In this document: positions 1 to 6,391 of the stretch, one piece after another
Numbering within the stretch: the first letter of the stretch is position 1
Layout: the number at the start of each line of letters is the position of its first letter
DNA from: Streptomyces himastatinicus ATCC 53653
GTDB taxonomy: Bacteria; Actinomycetota; Actinomycetes; Streptomycetales; Streptomycetaceae
DNA: 42,253 bases
Direction of reading: 5' to 3'
NCBI RefSeq assembly: GCF_000158915.1
Contig: NZ_GG657754.1
Span: forward strand, 10,478,941-10,521,193
The notes under the pieces: generated by a model
Database searches by the model: none
Told to the model about the DNA's origin: nothing
The model's input: only the letters and a program-made list of their open reading frames with translations
Made by a program: the position numbers and the translations under genes

Positions 1-353
1 ACCGCCTTGTCGAATATGCCTTCGCCACCCCCTGGGCGCTGAAGAGCTTCGACGGCCGGGAGAAGAGCCTGCTGCGCGCGACGGGCAGCGGAGTGGCTCC
101 CGAGTCGGTGCTGTACCGCCCCAAGAACCACTACCCGGCCACCCACCACCCCGACTACAACCGCGGCTTGCAGAACATGGCCCGCGATGCCCTGGCCACC
201 GCACAGGTCCGTGCCCTGGCCGACGAGACCCGCATCAAACCCTGCCTCGACACCCCGCCCGACCAACTGGAGTGGGGCCATCGCCTCCGCCTCGAACGGG
301 TCGTCGACCTCGCCCTGTGGCTGGACCACTACCAGCCCGAACTCGCCCTCTGA
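1..353 (+). CDS. Asparagine synthase-family amidotransferase, C-terminal end (partial)
   Basis: The reading frame is open from base 3 and ends in TGA at 351-353; the 5' part lies outside the window. The visible 116 residues match the C-terminus of the AsnB synthetase domain, with the typical FDGREKSLLRA segment near the start and a terminal WLDHY tract. Family members use ATP to adenylate a carboxylate and then form an amide (asparagine) or, in biosynthetic clusters, amides and beta-lactams. The stop overlaps the GAGGAGG ribosome site of the next gene (352-358), so it is probably co-transcribed and co-translated with the P450 and the isonitrile synthase. I infer a tailoring role in that cluster rather than housekeeping asparagine synthesis. 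The catalytic N-terminal glutaminase half cannot be seen. Confidence 0.85.
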   Translation, partial: RLVEYAFATPWALKSFDGREKSLLRATGSGVAPESVLYRPKNHYPATHHPDYNRGLQNMARDALATAQVRALADETRIKPCLDTPPDQLEWGHRLRLERVVDLALWLDHYQPELAL

Positions 354-364
354 GGAGGCATCGC

Positions 365-1639
365 ATGACCCTTCAGGACCCCCTTCCGGCCGTCGAACCG
401 AAGGCCCAGTCGGACTCCCTTCCCGACCCGGTCCCGCTCATGGGCTGCCCCTACAAGAGCAACCCCTACCCCCTGTACGAGCGGATGCGCGAGGCCGGGC
501 CCGTCCACCGTGTGCTCTTCCCCAGCGGTGTGCACGCCTGGCTCGTCACCGGCTACGACGCCGCCCACGCCGCCCTCAACGACGACCGCCTGGGCAAGAA
601 CCACGACCGGGGCAACGACCGCTGGCGCGCCCGGGCCTCGATCATGCCGGAGCCGCAGCACTCCCAGCTCCAGGTCCACCTCCTCCACCAGGACCCGCCG
701 AAACACACCCGCATGCGGAGCTTCGTCACCGACGCCTTCACCCCACGGCGCGTCGAACAGCTCCGCCCCCGGATCGAGGAACTGGCCGACGCGCTGATCG
801 ACGCCCTCCCCGAGACCGGTCCCGCCGACCTCGTCGCCGGTTTCGCGGCCCACTTCCCGTTCCAGGTACTCGCCGAAGCCATCGGCCTGCCACAGGAGCT
901 GGCCGCCCGCTTCGACCGCGACTGGGGCAAGGTCGTGCAGCCGGTCGGCCCCACCGACCCCGCACGCCCCGTGTACGAGGCCCGTCTGCACGGCCTACAG
1001 AGCTACATCGCCGACGTCGTGGGCTATAAGCGCGAACACGGGGACGACGACCTGCTCGGCTGCCTGGTGGCCGCCCGCGACCGCGGCGAACTGTCCCAGG
1101 AAGAGCTGGACTCCATGATCTTCCAGCTCCTCGTGGCGGGCCAGGAACCGGTCACCAACCAGATCACCACCGCTCTGATCGCCCTCTTCCGCCATCCGGA
1201 CCAGCTGGCCCGGCTGCGCGCGGAACCCGCGCTCCTGCCGCGCGCCGTCGAGGAACTCCTCCGCTACGACAGCGCCTTCGAACTCACCACTTGGCGCTTC
1301 CTCGCCGAGGACGACGACCTGCACGGCACGCGCGTCCCGGCCGGCGACTCGGTGATCGTCTCCCTGTGCGCCGCCAACCGCGACCCCCGCCGCTTCCCCG
1401 AGCCCGACACCCTCGATCTGGACCGCAGTCCCAACCCCCACCTCGCCTTCGGCCACGGCATCCACTTCTGCCCCGGCGCCGCCCTCGCCCGCGCCGAACT
1501 CCAGATCGCCCTGGGCACGCTCCTCGCCCGGCTCCCGGGCCTGCACCTGGCCATCGCGGACGAGGACATCGAATGGATCTCCGCCGTCCTCGGCCGGGGC
1601 ACCAACCACCTGCCCGTCGGCTACGACCGACGCCTCTGA
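365..1639 (+). CDS. Cytochrome P450 (424 aa), isonitrile cluster
   Basis: A soluble bacterial class I P450 of normal length. ATG 365 is chosen because GAGGAGG lies 6 bases upstream; an earlier in-frame start at 272 would overlap the previous gene. The protein has the NPYPLYERMREAGPV N-terminal block, the K-helix ELLRY (ExxR) and the heme loop FGHGIHFCPGAALARAE with the axial cysteine. The I-helix reads AGQEPVTN instead of AGxETT: proline replaces the usual oxygen-activating threonine, so its chemistry may be atypical. It needs ferredoxin partners, none of which lie beside it. It lies directly after the amidotransferase and 141 bp before the isonitrile synthase, so it probably tailors or couples the isonitrile product. 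Substrate unknown. Confidence 0.95.
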   Translation: MTLQDPLPAVEPKAQSDSLPDPVPLMGCPYKSNPYPLYERMREAGPVHRVLFPSGVHAWLVTGYDAAHAALNDDRLGKNHDRGNDRWRARASIMPEPQHSQLQVHLLHQDPPKHTRMRSFVTDAFTPRRVEQLRPRIEELADALIDALPETGPADLVAGFAAHFPFQVLAEAIGLPQELAARFDRDWGKVVQPVGPTDPARPVYEARLHGLQSYIADVVGYKREHGDDDLLGCLVAARDRGELSQEELDSMIFQLLVAGQEPVTNQITTALIALFRHPDQLARLRAEPALLPRAVEELLRYDSAFELTTWRFLAEDDDLHGTRVPAGDSVIVSLCAANRDPRRFPEPDTLDLDRSPNPHLAFGHGIHFCPGAALARAELQIALGTLLARLPGLHLAIADEDIEWISAVLGRGTNHLPVGYDRRL

Positions 1640-1713
1640 CACCGGCTTCCGGCTGACCGGAGTGCGCTTCACGGCCCGCTCCGGCTCCGGCTGACCGCCT
1701 CCCGCTGACCAAC

Positions 1714-1746
1714 GGCGCCCTGGCCCCCGACACTCGCCAGGGCGCC
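1714..1746 (+). terminator. Perfect 11-bp hairpin between P450 and isonitrile synthase genes
   Basis: Arms GGCGCCCTGGC (1714-1724) and GCCAGGGCGCC (1736-1746) flank an 11-base loop. No U-tract follows, as is common for GC-rich actinomycete terminators. It lies 34 bp before the next start codon, so it may act as a partial terminator or a processing/attenuation element within the operon. Confidence 0.6.
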
Positions 1747-1780
1747 ATGTCGACGTGCCCGCATACCTCAGGAGAACGAC

Positions 1781-2749
1781 ATGTCATCGACGACCATGCC
1801 GCCGACCACCGCCCCCGCCACCGACATCAGCGCCGCGATCCTGAACCTGCTCCTGCCCCATCACCGTACGACCGACCGGGCCCCCGCCTCGGCGGAGGCG
1901 TTCCCCCGCCAGATGCGCCGCATCAACGACTTCGTGCGTGAGGGCGCCACCATCGTCTTCACCCTGCCCGGCTTCCCCTGCAAGTCCCCCAACCCGGCCA
2001 AGGTTCTGGGCCACCTCCCCGACCAGGGGGAACGTCTTTCTCTCACCTTCCTGAACACCTTGTGCACCGAGATCGAACGGATCTACCCGCCCGGCGCCCG
2101 CCTGATCATCTGCTCCGACGGTCACGTGTTCGGCGACCTCATCCACGTCCCCGACGAGCACATCGACGCCTACGCCGACGAACTACGCATCGTCATGGAG
2201 CAACACGGCCTGAGCAGACTGTCCGTCTTCGACCTGCGTGACGTCCTCGGCGACCTCCCGCACGACACGAAACGCGCCCACATCCATGGGCGCCATGCCC
2301 CCACGGTGGAGGCCCTGCGAGCCGAGATCCGCGCCGATGACCACGCGCTCGCCCTCTACCGGGGCATCACCCGCTTCCTCTTCGAAGACACCGCCGACCA
2401 TGCGGGCACTCGCTCCGCCCTGCAACGCGAGTGCCGCGACCGTGCGTACGGCGTCATCCAGCGCAGCCGCGCCTGGGGCGACCTGATAGCCCAGCACCAC
2501 CCCCGCGCCGTCCGCCTGTCCATCCACCCCCAGCCCATCGGCGCCCCCAAATTCGGTATCCGCCTCCTCGACGCCCCCGACGTCTGGACCACCCCCTGGC
2601 ATTCGGCAGCCCTGCACCGTACCGACGGCACCTGGACGCTCATGTCCCGGAAGGAGGCGGCCCGACTGGGCCGCCTGGTGCGGCAGGGAGGCAGGCCCAG
2701 CCACTTCACACAGAGCTGCGAAGCCGAAATACCGGGAACTCGACCGTGA
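1781..2749 (+). CDS. isnA: Isonitrile (isocyanide) synthase, IsnA/PvcA/DIT1 family
   Basis: 322 aa, the usual length for this family. The diagnostic PGFPCKSPNPAKVLG segment (residues 63-77) and CSDGHVFGDL (111-120) are both present. Characterised relatives (IsnA, PvcA, XanB) convert the alpha-amino group of an amino acid, usually Tyr or Trp, to an isonitrile using a carbon from ribulose-5-phosphate. AGGAG at 1769-1773 supports ATG 1781. No Fe(II)/2-oxoglutarate partner (IsnB/PvcB) follows; the P450 upstream may take that place. A DJ-1-type isonitrile hydratase homologue starts 64 bp downstream. The C-terminal tail after about residue 300 is basic and less typical. Amino-acid substrate cannot be read from sequence. 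Confidence 0.9.
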   Translation: MSSTTMPPTTAPATDISAAILNLLLPHHRTTDRAPASAEAFPRQMRRINDFVREGATIVFTLPGFPCKSPNPAKVLGHLPDQGERLSLTFLNTLCTEIERIYPPGARLIICSDGHVFGDLIHVPDEHIDAYADELRIVMEQHGLSRLSVFDLRDVLGDLPHDTKRAHIHGRHAPTVEALRAEIRADDHALALYRGITRFLFEDTADHAGTRSALQRECRDRAYGVIQRSRAWGDLIAQHHPRAVRLSIHPQPIGAPKFGIRLLDAPDVWTTPWHSAALHRTDGTWTLMSRKEAARLGRLVRQGGRPSHFTQSCEAEIPGTRP

Positions 2750-2813
2750 TGTGGTCCGACTACTGGTTGTGCCGGTACTGGGCCGGTGGTGATCACAGGG
2801 GAGGGCGTCCTTC

Positions 2814-3605
2814 ATGGCAGATGTGAACCGTAGCCGTCGCACGGTGCTCCAGGCAGCCGCGGCAAGTGGATTGGGGGCGGGGATGGTGACGACGGTCGGG
2901 GCGTCGACGGCCCGGGCGGTGGCACCGGAGGCCGGTGGCCCGGCGAGCCACCGAGGCGATGCGGACTCGGTGTCCGTGGCGGTGTTGCTGTACGAGGGGT
3001 TCACCGCACTCGACGCGGTCGGGCCGTACGAGGTGCTGTGCCGGGTGCCGCGGGTGACCGTGACCATGGTGGCCGAGAAGGCCGGGCGGATCCGTACGGA
3101 CACCGGCGAACTGACCCTGGTGGCCGAGCGCTCCCTGGACAGTGTGGACCGGGCCGATGTGCTGGTGGTGCCGGGAGGCAGCGGTACCAAGGCGACGATG
3201 GAGAACACCGTCGTACTGGACTGGATCCGCCACATCCACCGGCGGTCGGTGTGGACCACATCGGTGTGCACGGGTTCGCTGATCCTGGGCGCGGCCGGGC
3301 TGCTGCGCGGTCTGCCCGCCACCACCTTCTGGGCCGGCCGCTCCTACCTGGCGGACCTGGGCGCCGAATACACCCCGGGGCGGTTCGTCGAAGCGGGGAA
3401 GATCATCACCGCGGCGGGGGTCTCCGCCGGTATCGACATGGGTCTGCACCTCGCCGCCCGCCTGTCGGACGAGAAGGTGGCGCAGGCGATGCAGCTCGCC
3501 GTGGAGTACGATCCCGATCCGCCCTTCGACACCGGCAGCCCGGAGAAGGCGGGCCCGGAGCTCCAGCAGCTTGCGCTCCAACTGCTCGCGGACGCCGAGC
3601 GGTAG
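2814..3605 (+). CDS. DJ-1/PfpI-family isonitrile hydratase-like protein with Tat signal
   Basis: 263 aa. Residues 1-38 form a twin-arginine type signal (SRRTVLQ, then a hydrophobic Ala/Gly stretch and an ARA-VA cleavage region). Residues 52-260 are a DJ-1/PfpI domain with the nucleophile elbow SVCTGSLILGAAGLL (Cys152, Thr153) and the conserved Asp67 of TALDAVGPYEVL. They also carry the late EYDPDPPFDTGSP block that I recognise from Pseudomonas isonitrile hydratase, which hydrates isonitriles to N-formamides. AGGGGAGGG at 2797-2805 sets the start. It lies 64 bp after the isonitrile synthase on the same strand. I infer an exported self-protection or product-turnover enzyme. Tat export of an otherwise cytosolic family is unusual. 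A different DJ-1 activity remains possible. Confidence 0.85.
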   Translation: MADVNRSRRTVLQAAAASGLGAGMVTTVGASTARAVAPEAGGPASHRGDADSVSVAVLLYEGFTALDAVGPYEVLCRVPRVTVTMVAEKAGRIRTDTGELTLVAERSLDSVDRADVLVVPGGSGTKATMENTVVLDWIRHIHRRSVWTTSVCTGSLILGAAGLLRGLPATTFWAGRSYLADLGAEYTPGRFVEAGKIITAAGVSAGIDMGLHLAARLSDEKVAQAMQLAVEYDPDPPFDTGSPEKAGPELQQLALQLLADAER

Positions 3606-3662
3606 CGGGCGGGCCGGGAACCGCGGCCTCTCCGCGTCCGGCTGGCCTGTGCGTCTTGTCTC

Positions 3663-3693
3663 GACGGCCCGCCCTGACGAGCGGCGGGCCGTC
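3663..3693. terminator. Bidirectional hairpin terminator between convergent genes
   Basis: GACGGCCCGCC (3663-3673) and GGCGGGCCGTC (3683-3693) pair perfectly across a 9-base loop. The hairpin sits in the 106-bp gap between the convergent hydratase and nitronate monooxygenase genes. Confidence 0.7.
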
Positions 3694-3711
3694 TGACAGC
3701 GGCCGTCGCCT

Positions 3712-4674
3712 TCAGTGTCTTCCCACCCGGTTCAAGATGTCCTCGGCCTGCGCGGCCAGGTGGGAAACCAAGTCGGCCGCGGGTGACAGGCCAGTGATGA
3801 GATCGACAGCCTCGCCGGCCCAAACCGGCTCCGGTGGCACTTCGCCCCGTGCCACATCGTCTTGGTAGTCACGCTGAGCCTCCACGTCAGCAGCGAGTTC
3901 CGCTTCCCTGCCCCTCCATTGGTCGAGGTAGCGATGGCCCAGGGTCCGAGCGGTGTACTGCGCGGGCCAGGCGGAGCCCCGGGCGATGTCCAGGACGCGG
4001 TTTCGCTCGGTGTCCTGCCCGCGTCCCTCGAGGATCGCGGTGGCGATCGACGGAGGGACGAGGGCTTCGGCGGAGGCCTGGAAGCGGGTGCCGATGAGCG
4101 CCCCCGCGGCACCCAGGGCCAGGGCAGCTGCCAGCCCACGACCGTCAGCGATTCCACCGGCTGCCAGCACCGGAACCGGTGCGACGAGGTCCACCACGGT
4201 CGGCACGAACGGCAGGGTCGACCGTCCGTGCCGGGCCCCGTGTCCACCGCTCTCGGTGCCCTGCGCCACGATGACGTCGGCGCCCAGCTCCACCGCCTGC
4301 CTGGCTTCCTCGAGATCGGTGACTTGGATGATGAGCGTCGTGCCGGACTGGCGGATGCGTTCGGTGAACGGGCTCGGATCCCCGAAGGACAACATCATCG
4401 CCCTGGGTTGGTACTCCAGCGCTCGCTCGACCGCATCCGCATCGATTGCCCAGGTCAGAAAGCCGATACCCCACGGCTTGTCGGTCCCCTGCTTGACCAT
4501 GGTGGCCTCGCGGGCCAGCCAGTCCGAATCCCCGTCTCCGGCGCCCAGCAACCCGAGCCCACCGCCACGTGAGACTGCTGCCGCCAGGGCACCCCCGGAG
4601 GACCCGCCCATGGGCGCCAGCGCGATCGGGTGCTGCACACCGAATAACTTCGTGAACGCCGTTGACAATGTCAT
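3712..4674 (-). CDS. Nitronate monooxygenase (2-nitropropane dioxygenase family)
   Basis: 320 aa, FMN-dependent TIM-barrel enzyme that oxidises alkyl nitronates such as propionate-3-nitronate. Seen: N-terminal HPIALAPMGGSSGGALAAAVS, then the phosphate/FMN-binding AQGTESGGHGARHG and LAAGGIADGRGLAAAL followed by GALIGTRFQAS, all family signatures including the catalytic-region histidine in GGHG. Its ATG overlaps the stop of the upstream cupin fragment by ATGA (4671-4674), indicating an old co-translated pair. Members of this family are often annotated loosely, so the physiological substrate is uncertain. Confidence 0.9.
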   Translation of the reverse strand: MTLSTAFTKLFGVQHPIALAPMGGSSGGALAAAVSRGGGLGLLGAGDGDSDWLAREATMVKQGTDKPWGIGFLTWAIDADAVERALEYQPRAMMLSFGDPSPFTERIRQSGTTLIIQVTDLEEARQAVELGADVIVAQGTESGGHGARHGRSTLPFVPTVVDLVAPVPVLAAGGIADGRGLAAALALGAAGALIGTRFQASAEALVPPSIATAILEGRGQDTERNRVLDIARGSAWPAQYTARTLGHRYLDQWRGREAELAADVEAQRDYQDDVARGEVPPEPVWAGEAVDLITGLSPAADLVSHLAAQAEDILNRVGRH

Positions 4675-4940
4675 GACGACATCATTGCTTTCGCCAGGAG
4701 AGAGTGCGCACGCACCCCTTGCAGGCCGAACAGGATGAGAAGCTCAACCACGCCACCGTCGGCGCTGCCCAGCCAGTGGGGCAGGGACGTGTCGAACTCG
4801 GCTGCCTCACCGAGCGGCAGTGTCAGGTCGCGCTCGCCGATCACGAGCCGCAGGCATCCGCCCAGCACGTAGAGCCATTCGAAGCCTTCGTGGGTCTGTG
4901 GGGTCGGTTCGAGCGGTTCCGGCGCGGCGGGGATGATCAT
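4671..4940 (-). pseudogene. Cupin domain of an XRE/cupin-type regulator, helix-turn-helix part missing
   Basis: 89 aa from ATG 4940. The cupin core HEGFEWLYVLGGCLRLVIG...LPLGEAAEFDTSLPHWLGS matches the C-terminal half of XRE-cupin regulators, which put a DNA-binding helix-turn-helix in front of it. Homologous-looking sequence (TDTPRRSGPHAFK) continues upstream of the ATG in the same frame, up to an in-frame TGA at 5001-5003 with no start codon between. So the gene appears to have lost its first half, and the break lies next to the start of the divergent 5028 gene. It may still be translated as a small cupin coupled to the nitronate monooxygenase, but it cannot bind DNA. Confidence 0.65.
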
Positions 4941-5027
4941 CTTGAACGCGTGGGGCCCGCTACGCCGAGGAGTGTCGGTGATGCCTACGCCCGACCGCTG
5001 TCAGTGGTCGGGTGGAGAATTCCGATC

Positions 5028-6341
5028 GTGACCATGACTTTGCCCTTGACTCTGCCCGCCTCACTGATGGACACCCATCATGTCGACCCAGCCGCCGACG
5101 GGTGGGGGTTCATGACACACCACGTCGTGGCGACGCCGGCCGGTGACACGTACGCGCTGTCCGGGGCGGGGCGCTACCGCGGGGAAGCCGATGGCTCGAC
5201 GGACCCCGCCGAGCAGAACTTCGGCTACCAGATGATCACCCGGCACGCCCCCGACGGAACGCCCGTCGCCACCGCCTTGTTCGGGCAGCCGTGGCCGGAC
5301 GGTACCTCCTCGGCGATCGAGGAGGGAGGGAGCCCGAACCTGGCGGTCCTCCCGGACGGGACGGTGGCTCTCAGCTCGAAGCCGGGAAGCACCCACCTGA
5401 TCTCCTCGGACCTGAGCCGGGTCCTGGCCTCCTGGCCGATGCCCTGGGGCTGGGAGGAGGAAAAGGCGAGGACAGGCGATCCCTACGCCGCGTCGATAGC
5501 CGTCACTCCCTCAGGCCTGCTGCTGTGCACGACGTCCGAGTACAACCTGAGCAACTGGGCTGGAGCGCACCCGAACATCGTCGCCCTCTCCGAGCCCGGC
5601 AGCGGTCTGGCCCCCGGCTCCAAGGCCACACTGCGGGCCATCGCGACCCACGACTCACGCACCGCCCGGCAGATCGACGCCGACCACTACCCTCATGTCC
5701 GCTTCCGGGGCGCGCCGGTGGGGCGCGACAACCGCCCGGCACCCTCGCTGACCGAGGTCGTGTCCAAGGACGCCCGCAGCCCCTATGACTACCTCGACTC
5801 CAGGATGGGCCGACCGGCGCCGCTGGGCGACGACCTGTTCGTCGTACCCGTCTTCGGGAAGATCTACCGTTCGGGCAACCGGGGCCAGGTCTTCACCTTC
5901 GCGCTCCTCGACGATCAGGGAATGGTGCGGGGCCGCCTGGAGGGGCTGGACCCGTACAAGGACAGCCCGTTCACGGGCTTCTGCTTCACCGTGGTGGCCG
6001 ACCCACACCGTGCGCGAGCGTTCCACCTCAACCGCTACGGCCTGTACGCGTGGGACGCCGACGGCCGTCTGCGATCCCGGATGTCCACCGAGGACAAGCC
6101 GTTCAAGGCCCTTACGCACTTCGCCCTGCTGGACTGCACGCCCGCCGGCGAACTTCTCCTCGCCCACCGCAAGCAGCACCTGCTGCTCCGCGTGCCGGTG
6201 CCGGAGGACCTCGATGGCCTGGCGGCCGCGGTGGAGGCCGCCCTGAAGGGCTACGGGACCGGGCGTAACGCGCTGAAGTGGCAGTACGACCCGGTGAACT
6301 GGCACTGGGTGGATAACTCCGCCCAGGTACACCACCTTTGA
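5028..6341 (+). CDS. Hypothetical protein, possible beta-propeller-like fold (437 aa)
   Basis: I do not recognise a named family. GTG 5028 is preferred because GGTGGAG (5011-5017) sits 10 bases upstream; ATG 5034 is the alternative. There is no signal peptide or membrane segment. The sequence alternates short hydrophobic strands with Gly/Asp turns (LAVLPDGTVALSS, IAVTPSGLLLCTT, GLYAWDADGRLRS), which suggests repeated beta-sheets as in six- or seven-bladed propellers. It ends in a Trp/His-rich tail (WQYDPVNWHWVDN). It is divergent from the truncated cupin regulator and convergent with the LAL regulator. Function unknown. Confidence 0.7.
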   Translation: MTMTLPLTLPASLMDTHHVDPAADGWGFMTHHVVATPAGDTYALSGAGRYRGEADGSTDPAEQNFGYQMITRHAPDGTPVATALFGQPWPDGTSSAIEEGGSPNLAVLPDGTVALSSKPGSTHLISSDLSRVLASWPMPWGWEEEKARTGDPYAASIAVTPSGLLLCTTSEYNLSNWAGAHPNIVALSEPGSGLAPGSKATLRAIATHDSRTARQIDADHYPHVRFRGAPVGRDNRPAPSLTEVVSKDARSPYDYLDSRMGRPAPLGDDLFVVPVFGKIYRSGNRGQVFTFALLDDQGMVRGRLEGLDPYKDSPFTGFCFTVVADPHRARAFHLNRYGLYAWDADGRLRSRMSTEDKPFKALTHFALLDCTPAGELLLAHRKQHLLLRVPVPEDLDGLAAAVEAALKGYGTGRNALKWQYDPVNWHWVDNSAQVHHL

Positions 6342-6391
6342 GACGCGACCCAGCATTTTTCTCGGCATCGAGCGTTCCCAAGGACTGCGGA

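Noticed and set aside
187..1029. Frame inside the amidotransferase and P450 genes
   Set aside because: Arg/Pro-rich alternative frame crossing two real genes.
4704..5027. Upstream extension of the 5028 gene
   Set aside because: It would run antisense through the cupin fragment; the GTG 5028 site has a Shine-Dalgarno.
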